Part shown: one piece after another, positions 8,629-17,431 of the stretch
How the letters are laid out: every line of letters begins with the position of its first letter
How positions within the stretch are numbered: the stretch's first letter is position 1
Assembly (NCBI GenBank): GCA_029863125.1
Contig: JAOTWB010000008.1
Span: 1-64,000, forward strand
Length of the DNA stretch: 64,000 nt
Direction of reading: 5' to 3'
DNA from: Gammaproteobacteria bacterium
GTDB lineage: Bacteria; Pseudomonadota; Gammaproteobacteria; Steroidobacterales; Woeseiaceae
Program-made: the position numbers and the translations under genes
The notes under the pieces: generated by a model
What the model saw: the letters and a program-made list of their open reading frames with translations, nothing else
The model's database searches: none
Told to the model about the DNA's origin: nothing

Positions 8629-10289
8629 GATTCGATGCCCAGAACGGCAGCGCCTTGCTGAAACCTAATGTCGACCGGAATCTGTGCCTGGGTAAGCCTG
8701 TCGAGATCCTGCTGTAGCTGCATGGAGATGACCCCTTTCTCGTTGGTTAATTCGGCAGCGCCGTCATAGTCGCCGTCTCCCTGTAGCGTCAACAGCAGTC
8801 GCGAAAGATCGGTCATTGCCGCTTCCATCTTGCCGTAATCGACCCGGTATCTACCGGTATCGGCGTCACGAACGAAGGCACCTTCGTCTATGAAGAAGTT
8901 GAAGCGCACCATGTTCGCTTTCCCGTGTGCGCTGCTCGCACCAAAGCGGATGGAGCGAAAAACGCTGGTCATGAACGTCGTGTAGTAGTCGCGAAGATCA
9001 ACGTCGCCAAGCTCACCTGCTTTGTGCAATTCCGTGATCATGTACAAACCCAGGATGTCCGCTTTGCCTTCTTCCATGCTCGAGGCGAGATCCAGCATGG
9101 CTTCGCGAACGGTGCCGCGATCATTAATCGTGTTCTTTATACCCAGGCCGTGCGCCACTTCGTGAAACATTGTGTTCGCGAAAAAAGCATCGAACGTAAT
9201 GTGCCCCTGCTGCGACTCATCGATCAACATATCGGCAATGGGTTTGAGTATTTTTTCGAACTTTGCCTGCATCGCGTTCTTTAGCTGCAGACGTCGTGTG
9301 CCTTTGTCGAGCTGTACCTCTTCATCGTTGGGCAGGTTGATCGCTATGGTCTTGGAGCCTGCGTTGCTGTGTCCCGCGTAGTAAACGACGTCGTATGCAT
9401 TAAGGTCTGAATCTGTTCCCGGCGATTCCCACTTGTACTCATCGGGCACGGGCAGTCCATCCTGGAGGTCCGGCAGGAAGGCGGCGAAACGACTAAGACG
9501 ATTGCTCCACTCCAGGTCCTTGATCAGGACGTAAGACTCGTAGGCCGCGCGATAGCCGAACAAACGGTCTTCGTAGGTTTCTATTGGTCCGATCACCACA
9601 TCGATGTCGTTATCTTTAACGTCCATCCAGTAGCGATCGCTGATTTGGAAATCGTCGCTGATCAGCGCGGCGGCGCGCAGCTTCAGATAGGTTGCAAAGT
9701 CAGCGCTGTCCGCCAGTTTGGCCGCTTGCCGCAGCAAGTTGGCCGCCTCCCCGAGTTCCGGCGCATAGGCGACATGGTAGGGAATAAGTTTGAGCCGGCC
9801 GGCGTCGTCACGGCGAATCAGCGAATACAGCCCGTTCTTGCCGGGCAGATAGGCTTCGTCGAATTCTTCCTTGCTCATGTCCTCGGGATAGAAACGCGCG
9901 CCGAGTGGCTTCGCACCAAAACCGTCGATAAACGGCTTTTCGTCGTCCAGCCGATCCCAGGGGCCGTAGTTGAGCACGGCAAAGAGACGCGCATCGGCAT
10001 CCGCTATGCCGTCCAGCCATTTCTCATGATCCTCGCCGAAGCTCTGCTTCCAAAACAGATCGTCCATGATTTTCGACGCATCGATAAGAATCCTGATCAT
10101 CTCGAGCTGGTTGTCACTGAGATGACCGAGATCGGCTGTCAACCGAAAGTCGGCGTAAATCTCCGGTCGCGGCTCGACCGTGACCACCGGTTTTGCTGCG
10201 GGTTCAGGCGGCGCTTCCGTGCCGCATGACGCGGCGAGAACCGACAGTATGAGGACGCCCAACGGGCGCGATAGGATTCGGAAATTCAC
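8625..10289 (-). CDS. Dipeptidyl-peptidase III-like (M49-related) zinc lipoprotein
   Basis: A 554-residue exported protein. I start it at GTG 10289, which is preceded by a strong AGGGGAAA ribosome site. That start gives a lipoprotein signal (FRILSRPLGVLILSVLAASCG) and removes an overlap with murI. The zinc site MFHEVAHGLGIKN is HExxH-type, and SMEEGKADILGLY supplies the second conserved acidic block. The pair matches bacterial M49-related DPP III-like hydrolases more than thermolysin-type enzymes. Classical DPP III has HExxGH, so the spacing here is that of the bacterial branch. Coupled to the DUF885 gene, it suggests an envelope peptide-processing pair. The substrate is unknown. Confidence 0.8.
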   Translation of the reverse strand: MNFRILSRPLGVLILSVLAASCGTEAPPEPAAKPVVTVEPRPEIYADFRLTADLGHLSDNQLEMIRILIDASKIMDDLFWKQSFGEDHEKWLDGIADADARLFAVLNYGPWDRLDDEKPFIDGFGAKPLGARFYPEDMSKEEFDEAYLPGKNGLYSLIRRDDAGRLKLIPYHVAYAPELGEAANLLRQAAKLADSADFATYLKLRAAALISDDFQISDRYWMDVKDNDIDVVIGPIETYEDRLFGYRAAYESYVLIKDLEWSNRLSRFAAFLPDLQDGLPVPDEYKWESPGTDSDLNAYDVVYYAGHSNAGSKTIAINLPNDEEVQLDKGTRRLQLKNAMQAKFEKILKPIADMLIDESQQGHITFDAFFANTMFHEVAHGLGIKNTINDRGTVREAMLDLASSMEEGKADILGLYMITELHKAGELGDVDLRDYYTTFMTSVFRSIRFGASSAHGKANMVRFNFFIDEGAFVRDADTGRYRVDYGKMEAAMTDLSRLLLTLQGDGDYDGAAELTNEKGVISMQLQQDLDRLTQAQIPVDIRFQQGAAVLGIES

Positions 10290-10339
10290 GGCTTTCCCCT
10301 GATTTGCAGTTAGCCCACCATTATCGCACAGGCCGCGGC

Positions 10340-11167
10340 TCACAGATCCACCAGTTCGATTTCGGTGTCGGACAGCGGCTGCCCGAGGAACCGGCCGCCA
10401 ATACGCGCGAATCGAGTCACCCCGTCGGTCGCCAGGAAACGCAGAGTGCCGGCCTTATCGCTTACGCGGAGCGTCCGATCCGATCGCAGGGTGTCGCTTA
10501 CAACGGCCGCGGTTGTATTGGCCGAGTCGACAATCAAGACCTCGTCAGAAGCGGCCGCCTGAATCGAATCTTTGAGCAACGGGAAGTGGGTGCAGCCCAG
10601 GATAATGCTCTCCGGCCGAAAATCGCCCTCGGTGGCCTCATCGAGGTAGCGACGAATGACCTTTGACGCGATGTCACCTTCGGTCCAGCCTTCCTCAGCG
10701 AGGGCGACCAGCAGCTCGCAGGCCTGTTCCCGAACAGTCGCCGCAGGATCCAGGGTCTTGATCGCCCGGCGATAAGCACCCAGAGCCACGGTTGCCTCCG
10801 TCGCGAGAACGAGGTGCGATCCGCCGGGCCGGGCACCAACGGCGGCCGTGGCGCCTGGCTCCACCACGCCGATTACCGGCAGCGGGCTCATTTGCGCCCG
10901 CAGCGCATCCAGCGCGACGGCCGACGCCGTATTACAGGCAACCACAAGCAGCTTGATGCCCTGCATCTTCAGTTTTTCGGTCGCCTGCGTAGCGTACCGG
11001 GCGATGGATGCCGGGCTCTTGGTTCCATAGGGCAGTCGCGCCGTGTCTCCGAGGTAGACGAGATTCTCGTCGGGAAGCTCGGCATTGATCGCCTTCAGCA
11101 CGGTAAGGCCACCGACACCGGAGTCGAATATACCGATCGGAAGGTCATTGTCTTTTGAATCGCTCAT
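10340..11167 (-). CDS. murI: Glutamate racemase
   Basis: Interconverts L- and D-glutamate, supplying D-Glu for peptidoglycan. The 275-residue protein from ATG 11167 begins MSDSKDNDLPIGIFDSGVGG and keeps the aspartate of FDSGVGGLTVLKA. Both catalytic cysteines are visible, in LLVVACNTASA and in ILGCTHFPLL. YLGDTARLPYG and VVEPG are further family blocks. An upstream in-frame start at 11248 would add 27 residues with no family counterpart. The gene lies 50 bp upstream of the DPP III-like gene on the same strand and is divergent from the SRPBCC gene. Confidence 0.95.
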   Translation of the reverse strand: MSDSKDNDLPIGIFDSGVGGLTVLKAINAELPDENLVYLGDTARLPYGTKSPASIARYATQATEKLKMQGIKLLVVACNTASAVALDALRAQMSPLPVIGVVEPGATAAVGARPGGSHLVLATEATVALGAYRRAIKTLDPAATVREQACELLVALAEEGWTEGDIASKVIRRYLDEATEGDFRPESIILGCTHFPLLKDSIQAAASDEVLIVDSANTTAAVVSDTLRSDRTLRVSDKAGTLRFLATDGVTRFARIGGRFLGQPLSDTEIELVDL

Positions 11168-11242
11168 GAGGGCATTGTGCCGAAGGTTCGCCAACTGTGG
11201 AATAATCCCGACCGAATCCACTGACTGACGGTATTCCGAAAC

Positions 11243-12256
11243 GTGCAAAAACTGCTGTATGGGGTCGCCGCTTTAATCGTCCTGTTGATCGTAATTGGCT
11301 TCGCGCTGCCACGCAGCCACGATGTTCAGGTCTCGATCGAGATCGATGCACATCCCGCAACCGTGTTTGCGTTACTCAATGATTTTCGGCGCCACGCGCT
11401 TTGGTCGCCGCTCGTTGACAGCGACCCCAACGTGCGCATGCTGTTTTCCGGCAACGACAAGGGTGTCGGTGCAACCATGAGCTGGGATGGGGCAGTCGTC
11501 GGCAGTGGCACCCAGACTATCGTTGAGAGCCAACCCTACGATCGTATCCGCATCGTGATGAATCCCGGCGAGCCGGGAGAGGCGGAGTCGCGATTCGACC
11601 TTGCCGCCGGCACCGGTACGACCATCGTCAGCTGGCGCTTCGACGCTGACTACGGCATGAACATCGCGGCGAGATACTTTGCCTCGATACTCGGTCGCAT
11701 CGTCGCGCGGGAATACGCAAGCGGCCTGGCCAACCTCAAGGAACTGGCGGAAAGCTTGCCGAGCGCTGACTTCGGCGACGCAGAAATCGAGCACATGACG
11801 GTCGAGGCCATCGATATCGCCTATCTTTCGACCACTTCGCGACCGGAAGCCGCGGCAGTGTCCGATGCATTGGGGGATGCCTATTTCCAGGTCCTGAACT
11901 TTATCGATGAACACGGGCTACAGGTTGCCGGGGCGCCGCTGTCTATCACGCGGACCTTCAGTGGCGCCGAACTCGTATTCGATGCGGCGATCCCGGTCGG
12001 AGGCGTCACGGACGCAACGCCGCGCGACGCGACGAGCGTGAAAATAGGCCGCACCTATGCCGGGCCGGTCATTCGGATCAAGCATGTCGGGTCATACCGA
12101 ACCCTGTCAGACACGCACCGCAGGATATCAGCCTACCTGGCCGCGCACGGCATCGAACGCAATGGCGCGACATGGGAGTCGTACGTAACGGATCCGGGCG
12201 ATGTTCCCGAGGAGGATCTGCTGACCTATATTTACTATCCGGTCAAACCGATTTAA
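11243..12256 (+). CDS. Membrane-anchored SRPBCC / GyrI-like (AraC effector-binding type) fusion protein
   Basis: A 337-residue protein with three parts: an N-terminal transmembrane helix (about residues 4-22), a SRPBCC/polyketide-cyclase-like helix-grip domain (about 28-165, starting VQVSIEIDAHPATVFALLNDFRRHALWSP), and a GyrI-like small-molecule-binding domain (about 180-337, with GPVIRIKHVGSYRTLSD and the ending DLLTYIYYPVK). Both folds bind hydrophobic or aromatic ligands. The combination suggests an envelope ligand sensor or carrier, but no function is known. The start is GTG 11243. The 3' end overlaps the convergent hypothetical gene by 14 bp. Confidence 0.75.
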   Translation: MQKLLYGVAALIVLLIVIGFALPRSHDVQVSIEIDAHPATVFALLNDFRRHALWSPLVDSDPNVRMLFSGNDKGVGATMSWDGAVVGSGTQTIVESQPYDRIRIVMNPGEPGEAESRFDLAAGTGTTIVSWRFDADYGMNIAARYFASILGRIVAREYASGLANLKELAESLPSADFGDAEIEHMTVEAIDIAYLSTTSRPEAAAVSDALGDAYFQVLNFIDEHGLQVAGAPLSITRTFSGAELVFDAAIPVGGVTDATPRDATSVKIGRTYAGPVIRIKHVGSYRTLSDTHRRISAYLAAHGIERNGATWESYVTDPGDVPEEDLLTYIYYPVKPI

Positions 12257-12614
12257 TCAGGAACGGCGGTACCCGGGGAGTTTCGCCCTCGCTGCGGGGC
12301 AAGCCGGCCGGGAGGTCATCCCGCATTCTCGAAAGCTCACCGTAAATCTGAACCACGTGGGCTGCACACTCGCTGGCGTCTTCGGGAGACATCTTGCGGA
12401 CGGACGCACAAACAGGGCTCTCACCGTTGAGCGGCGTGACCCGGTGCATCGATTGCCGCAGGTCGGCGAACGCCTGCTTCATCGCCACGGGCAGCTCGTC
12501 TTCGTCGATATCGTCGAGATGATCTTCGTAGGCCTTGATAAGTCTTTGTTTTATATGTCCGTGACCGGCCAGCACCGTGAGTGCCGCCTGAAAGCAGTCG
12601 ACGTGGTTTGTCAT
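12243..12614 (-). CDS. Hypothetical protein, 123 residues
   Basis: I do not recognise this protein. It is soluble, rich in His and acidic residues and predicted mostly helical, beginning MTNHVDCFQAALTVLAGHG. The central DEDELPVAMKQAFADLRQSM and SECAAHVVQIYGELSRM look like amphipathic helices. A real gene is supported by an ATG start, uninterrupted length and a sensible position between ileS and a convergent neighbour, with only a 14-bp tail overlap. It could follow ileS in one transcript, since the gap is about 210 bp on the same strand. Confidence 0.6.
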   Translation of the reverse strand: MTNHVDCFQAALTVLAGHGHIKQRLIKAYEDHLDDIDEDELPVAMKQAFADLRQSMHRVTPLNGESPVCASVRKMSPEDASECAAHVVQIYGELSRMRDDLPAGLPRSEGETPRVPPFLIKSV

Positions 12615-12827
12615 TGTGACTCCAGCGTTTGTTGTTGTTCTGGCCGCCGGCTCTCCCGGCGGTCTGTGTACGCTCTTCTTATTCTTGGAGCCAGCTTCCT
12701 CTTCCAGTCAGCAGACCCTCCTGCAGGGTCGGGCAAGTCCCATTGGCTCCCTATCAATCAGAACCTTGCGCAGCTTTTTTATAGCAGAGTTTCTGAAGCG
12801 CGCGCAAGTGAAATGCACCAAAACGGT

Positions 12828-15800
12828 TCACTTGCGGAATTCGATGGTCCAGTGCTCGTTTCCGAGCTTCCGGTCGGCCGAATACAGCGGATCGGACTGC
12901 CCGACCTCCCACTTCGTGGCGAGGGTCTCGGTCATGACATATTTCCGGTGTTTCGCCAGGGCCGCCTCGACGCCTTTCGAGCCCGAGATGCCCAGGATTA
13001 TGCGATCCGACACCTCGAGGCCCGCCTGCTTGCGGGCATCCTGAACCGAGCGAATGATTTCCCTGGACACGCCTTCGCTGATCAATTCATCGGTCAGCGT
13101 CGTGTCGAGCGCCGTCAGGAATCCTGCATCGGCTTCGCAGGAATACCCCTCCGCGGAGTGGGTCTCGATCAAAACGTCCTCGCCAGACAACTCCAGCTCG
13201 CCGGTCGGAACTTTGATGACGATCGGTTCGTCTCGAGCCACCGCTCCCGCAATTGCGCTACCGTCCGCTTCCTCGAGCGCCTTCCTGATGACCGGCACCT
13301 CTTTGCCGTAGCGCTTACCTAAACGCGGCAGGTTCGGTTTGATGCGGTAGCTGACAAGCCCGGCGTCACGTGCAATGAATTCGATCGACTTGACATTAAG
13401 TTCCTCCAGAATCTGCTCCCGGTGACTGTCGAGTGCGTTAGCCGACGCATCATCCGGTGCGCGAACCAGCAGCCTGGAAAGCGGCTGCCGTGTCCTGACT
13501 CCCGACTGGCCGCGTGCTGCGCGTGCGAGTCCGACGACCTTTTGTACGACGCCGATATCGAACAACAGCTCGTCGTTTTTCCAGGACGGGTCCGCTGCGG
13601 GCCAGTTTCCCATGTGCACCGAGACCGGCGCGTTCCTGTCGACGGTCCGGACGAGGTTCTGATAAACATTTTCGGCCAGGAACGGCACAAAGGGAGCCAT
13701 GAGTTCATGGACGCTTTTCAAACATTCGTGCAACGTCAGGTAAGCGGCCTGGGTATCTTCGGGATCCGACGATTTCCAGAACCGCCGCCGGTTGCGGCGC
13801 ACATACCAGTTGCTGAGTTGATCGACGAATGACTCGATGGCCTCACCTGCCGTCTTGGCATCGAAATGATCCAGTGCATCGGTCACGGTCGTAATGGTCC
13901 TGTGCAACAATGCCAATGCCCAGCGATCGATCTCGGGACGCTGGGCAAGCGGCACATCTCGACTCAGATCGACCTCGTCGAGCCGCGCGTACAGCACGAA
14001 AAAGCCATAGGTGTTCCAGAACGTATTAATGAAGGAACTGGCCACGTCGGCCACAATGTCCACCGAAATGCGTTTCGGCACATCGGGTGACAGGCGTGCC
14101 AGGAAGTACCAGCGCAGCGCATCCGCCCCGACTGTATCGAAGACATCGTAGGGGTCGATGATGTTGCCGATCGATTTCGACATCTTCTTGCCGTCCTTGT
14201 CGACGATAAGATTGAGGCAAATACAGTTCTTAAAGGCCACGCTGTCAGAGACCAGCGTCGCGATCGCGTGAAGCGTGTAAAACCATCCGCGTGTCTGGTC
14301 GATTGCTTCGCATATGTAGTCGGCCGGAAAGTGCTTTTCGAATTCGTCCTGATTTTCGAATGGGTAGTGCCATTGGGCGTAAGACATGGCGCCCGAGTCG
14401 AACCAGCAGTCGATGACTTCTGGCACACGCTGCCATGTCTTGCCGTCTTTCTCGAATGTGATTTCATCGACCGCCGGCCGGTGCAGGTCGAGTTTGGCGA
14501 GTTGGCGCCCGGTCAGCTCTTCGAGCTCTGCGACCGAACCTATGCAAAGGAAATCCCCGTCACCGTCTGTCCATACAGGGAATGGGGTGCCCCAGAAGCG
14601 CTCGCGAGACAGCGCCCAGTCGACGTTGTTTTCGAGCCAGTTGCCAAAGCGACCGTCCCGGATATGTTCCGGTACCCAGTTAATCGTCTGGTTGAGCTCA
14701 GCCATGCGCTCTCGAAACTGCGACGTCCGTATGTACCAGGCGTTCTTGGCGTAATAAAGAATCGGGTCGCCGGTGCGCCACCCAAATGGATAATTGTGCT
14801 TGTAGCGCTCCGAACGAAACATGAGTTCGCGTTCTTTCAGGATTCGTATCAGTGGCTTGTCGGCATCCTTGAAAAACAAGCCGGCCACCGGTTCGACCTC
14901 ATCGACAAAGTGCCCGTCGAGCCCAACGCCATGCACGACGGGCAGTCCATTTGCCTGACCAAACGCCAGGTCGTCAACTCCGTAGGCCGGTGCCGTGTGC
15001 ACGATACCCGTACCATCTTCAGTGCTGACGAAGTCCGCGGCCATTACCGTGAAAGCGTTTGCTGCGTCGACTTTCAAGTAATCGAACAACGGCTCGTAAC
15101 GTGTACCAACGAGCGCAGAACCTTTCACGGTCTTGACGACGAGGTGCTCGATGTCGCGAAACACTGCCTCACGCAGACCTTCCGCAACGATAAGGGTCTG
15201 GCCGCCGGATTCGCAAAAGCTGTAGTCGATGTCCTCGCCGACCGCGAGTGCAAGATTGGACGGCAGCGTCCAGGGAGTGGTGGTCCAGACCAGGAAGTAG
15301 GTTTCTTTTTCGTCCGCAACTTTGAAACGCACCGTGATCGACGGGTCTTCGACCTCCCTGTAGCCCAGCGCAAGTTCATGTGATGACAGCGTCGCGCCGA
15401 TCCGTGGATCGTACGGCACAACCTTGTAGCCGCGGTAGATCAGATCCTTGTCCCAGATTTTCGCGAGCAGGTTCCAGACAGACTCGATGTAGCTGTTGTC
15501 GAGCGTGTAGTACGCTTCGTCAAGGTTGACCCAGAAGCCCATGCGCTCGGTCATCTTCTCCCAGTCGCCGATATAGCGCATGACCGATTCGCGACAGCGC
15601 CGCGTAAACTCGGCTATGCCGACTTTTTCCTCGATCTCTTTCTTGTCAAAGATACCGAGTTCTTTTTCTACCTCGTGCTCCACCGGCAGGCCGTGCGTAT
15701 CCCAGCCGGCTTTACGAGGCACATGGTAGCCACGCATCGTCTTGTAGCGCGGAAATATATCTTTGAAGCTGCGTGCCAGCACGTGGTGAATACCCGGCTT

Positions 15801-15974
15801 GCCGTTCGCGGTAGGCGGACCCTCGTTAAAACTGAACTGCGGACCGTCTTTGCTTGCTTCGATCGTTCTTGCAAAAACGTCGTGCTCCCGCCAAAACTCC
15901 AGCACCTCTTTTTCGAGCTCGGGCCCGTTGTAACGGCCCTGGACTTCTTTGAACACGGCTTTCTTGGCTGCCAA
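12828..15974 (-). CDS. ileS: Isoleucyl-tRNA synthetase, long IleS2-like type
   Basis: Charges tRNA-Ile with isoleucine and edits valine. The protein has 1048 residues, whereas the usual gammaproteobacterial IleRS has about 940. The N-terminal block EGPPTANGKPGIHHVLAR, with a HIGH-type signature reduced to GIHHVL (His63/64), then AGWDTHGLPVEHEVEKELG, follow the Thermus/eukaryote-like IleS2 lineage. KMSKSIGN is at about residues 597-604, and the CP1 editing domain lies between the signatures. A long C-terminal extension follows the anticodon-binding domain. The start is TTG 15974, with GAGG eight bases upstream. IleS2 enzymes are often naturally mupirocin-tolerant. It is preceded by a T-box leader and is not next to ribF or lspA, the usual gammaproteobacterial neighbours. 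Confidence 0.93.
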   Translation of the reverse strand: MAAKKAVFKEVQGRYNGPELEKEVLEFWREHDVFARTIEASKDGPQFSFNEGPPTANGKPGIHHVLARSFKDIFPRYKTMRGYHVPRKAGWDTHGLPVEHEVEKELGIFDKKEIEEKVGIAEFTRRCRESVMRYIGDWEKMTERMGFWVNLDEAYYTLDNSYIESVWNLLAKIWDKDLIYRGYKVVPYDPRIGATLSSHELALGYREVEDPSITVRFKVADEKETYFLVWTTTPWTLPSNLALAVGEDIDYSFCESGGQTLIVAEGLREAVFRDIEHLVVKTVKGSALVGTRYEPLFDYLKVDAANAFTVMAADFVSTEDGTGIVHTAPAYGVDDLAFGQANGLPVVHGVGLDGHFVDEVEPVAGLFFKDADKPLIRILKERELMFRSERYKHNYPFGWRTGDPILYYAKNAWYIRTSQFRERMAELNQTINWVPEHIRDGRFGNWLENNVDWALSRERFWGTPFPVWTDGDGDFLCIGSVAELEELTGRQLAKLDLHRPAVDEITFEKDGKTWQRVPEVIDCWFDSGAMSYAQWHYPFENQDEFEKHFPADYICEAIDQTRGWFYTLHAIATLVSDSVAFKNCICLNLIVDKDGKKMSKSIGNIIDPYDVFDTVGADALRWYFLARLSPDVPKRISVDIVADVASSFINTFWNTYGFFVLYARLDEVDLSRDVPLAQRPEIDRWALALLHRTITTVTDALDHFDAKTAGEAIESFVDQLSNWYVRRNRRRFWKSSDPEDTQAAYLTLHECLKSVHELMAPFVPFLAENVYQNLVRTVDRNAPVSVHMGNWPAADPSWKNDELLFDIGVVQKVVGLARAARGQSGVRTRQPLSRLLVRAPDDASANALDSHREQILEELNVKSIEFIARDAGLVSYRIKPNLPRLGKRYGKEVPVIRKALEEADGSAIAGAVARDEPIVIKVPTGELELSGEDVLIETHSAEGYSCEADAGFLTALDTTLTDELISEGVSREIIRSVQDARKQAGLEVSDRIILGISGSKGVEAALAKHRKYVMTETLATKWEVGQSDPLYSADRKLGNEHWTIEFRK

Positions 15975-15985
15975 AACTCAATCCT

Positions 15986-16028
15986 CAAAAACAAGAACGC
16001 CCCGGGCGCACATTTGCACCCCGGGGCG
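15986..16028 (-). terminator. Leader terminator of the ileS T-box
   Basis: On the minus strand a perfect 9-bp stem CGCCCCGGG/CCCGGGGCG (16028-16020 and 16006-15998) with a 13-nt loop is followed by UUCUUGUUUUU. It ends about 12 bases before the ileS start codon, so by default transcription would stop before the gene. The stem begins 12 bases after the T-box motif. Direct sequence overlap with the antiterminator strand is not obvious, so how the two structures exclude each other needs folding. Confidence 0.88.
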
Positions 16029-16287
16029 ATCTGTATTCGTCGCGGTACCACCCGGTTTCGCGGACCGGACTTGTCGACCAGCACCGCCTCGTGGACCGCT
16101 GCAAAAAACAAGGTCCGTTGCCCGTCTCGTGAGCCAATCGGCCGGCCCTACTCACGGTACGCACTCGCGTAGCCCTTTCGGGAGGCGACTCCAGGGTGAT
16201 ATTCGGCAGACTCAAACCCGAAGCTCTCACCATCCTCCGGTCGCTGTGGCTCAAGCGGGCTGCCTGTTTGTCCCCTTCAGCGTCTTG
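15986..16287 (-). ncRNA. T-box riboswitch leader of ileS (Ile specifier, transcription-termination type)
   Basis: Read on the minus strand, the leader contains all the landmarks of a T-box in order. First comes a Stem I foot starting GACGCUG, with the GGGGACAAACAGG element. The distal Stem I hairpin CCGGAG/CUUCGG encloses GAUGGUGAGAG. The specifier loop GAAUAUCACC has an AUC (Ile) codon at 16200-16198. A GUGAGUAGG block follows. The T-box itself, GGGUGGUACCGCG, is at 16053-16041, whose UGGU would pair with the ACCA end of uncharged tRNA-Ile (discriminator A). Last is a terminator hairpin. An antiterminator can form with CGCG upstream of AAACCGGG pairing with CGCG of the T-box. It lies directly 5' of an isoleucyl-tRNA synthetase, so identity and target agree. 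Confidence 0.93.
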
Positions 16288-16292
16288 CGGGA

Positions 16293-16624
16293 GAAAGTAC
16301 TTTCCGCGGCGCTAAAACACAAGAGAAACCCGCAAAAAGTCCAGCGTATGAGGGGCACCGTCCCCGAATCAGCATCAAGTTGGCAGCGACATGAGCATTT
16401 ATCGGCGATGCTTCGGCCGGAGTCGGTCTCGAATCTGTCGGCCAGCCCGCCGCATCGGGCTCGAGATCGCCGAGCCACGCACCATGGCCTCGGAAATTCG
16501 ACTATTATTGGCTCGAGGTACGCCTGTCTTACGACAAAGGTGAAGCGCCCGGGCGGCTCGGAAGGTAGCGGCCTTGAAGCGACCTTCATTGGATCGTTGT
16601 TTCAATAAACGAAGGAGAATCAGC
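16293..16624. other. Divergent intergenic region between the ileS leader and the DUF4412-like gene
   Basis: About 330 bp without a supported gene. It should hold the promoter of the ileS leader (minus) and of the gene at 16625 (plus). A perfect 12-bp palindrome GAAAGTACTTTC lies at 16293-16304, just upstream of the T-box Stem I. I could not assign convincing -35/-10 pairs on either strand. Short frames here show no family resemblance. Confidence 0.5.
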
Positions 16625-17428
16625 ATGAAGAGATCCATCGCCATAGCCACCGTAACGTTCTTTCTGTTGTCGCCCGTTGCCAACGCGGGCGTGGTTATGG
16701 ACATGGTGACCGAAAACGCGTCTGGGCAAGAGACGGATCGTGCGACAATTTACGCCCAGTCGAAAATGGTTCGCATGGATGAAGTTCGCGGTGATGAAAT
16801 TGCATCTTCCATGATATTTCTCGGCGACGAATTCCTGTACGTAGACCATCGTGAAAAGAGCTACGTCGTAATGGACGAAGCGATGATCAACGAAGTATCG
16901 GCGCAGATCAGCGATGCCATGAAGCAGATGCAGGAAGAGCTTGCGCGTATGCCGCCGGAACAGCGGGCAATGGTCGAGCAGATGATGAAAGGGAGAATGG
17001 GTGAGATGATGGGGCAGCAGGACACCGCGTCTGCCCCGCCCAGGGTCGAGGCAGTCGGCAACGGCAAGTGGCAGTCGCGCACGTGTCGACAGTACGCAAT
17101 CTTCGAGGGCGCTCAGAAGACCCAGGAGGTCTGCGCCGCGAAACTGGACCAGATCGACGGCGGCGATGAAGTGATGGCAGCCTTTCGCGAAATGGCGAAT
17201 TACATTACGAAGTTGACGGAGTCAATGCCGATGAATGTCCACGAAGGCGTGAACCCGGGCGAATTAATGGATCAGATCGACGGTTTCCCGGTACTCACGA
17301 CCGACTACGAGAACGGCGTAATCGTGCGGAAATCCTCGCTGGACTCGGTGACCGAGAAGAATCTGGAGCAAGCGCTGTTCGCGGCACCGGAAGGCTACCG
17401 ACGCGAGAATCCGTTTCAGCCGCGCTAG
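16625..17428 (+). CDS. Secreted DUF4412-like protein
   Basis: A 267-residue protein from ATG 16625, which has GAAGGAGAA about 5 bases upstream. The signal peptide ends LSPVANAG. The N-terminal part (VVMDMVTENASG through KSYVVMDEAMI) has the beta-rich pattern of DUF4412: a protein that reads like a lipocalin-type or LolA-type barrel fragment. A Met/Gln-rich helical insert follows at about residues 95-140 (MKQMQEELARMPPEQRAM), then a CRQYAIFEG segment with a partner Cys. Its role is unknown. A periplasmic or outer-membrane protein is likely from the signal. It is convergent with the DksA-like gene, 3 bp apart. Confidence 0.7.
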   Translation: MKRSIAIATVTFFLLSPVANAGVVMDMVTENASGQETDRATIYAQSKMVRMDEVRGDEIASSMIFLGDEFLYVDHREKSYVVMDEAMINEVSAQISDAMKQMQEELARMPPEQRAMVEQMMKGRMGEMMGQQDTASAPPRVEAVGNGKWQSRTCRQYAIFEGAQKTQEVCAAKLDQIDGGDEVMAAFREMANYITKLTESMPMNVHEGVNPGELMDQIDGFPVLTTDYENGVIVRKSSLDSVTEKNLEQALFAAPEGYRRENPFQPR

Positions 17429-17431
17429 CGT

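Noticed and set aside
12357-13322. Long plus-strand frame of 321 codons opposite the 3' end of ileS
   Set aside because: It is antisense to the clearly conserved synthetase, has no recognisable motif and an odd composition. It is a shadow.
14268-15383. Plus-strand frame of 371 codons inside ileS
   Set aside because: Antisense shadow of the conserved IleRS sequence with no ribosome site or family resemblance.
16030-16290. tRNA gene in the ileS leader
   Set aside because: The stems do not form a cloverleaf. The conserved T-box, specifier and terminator explain the structure.
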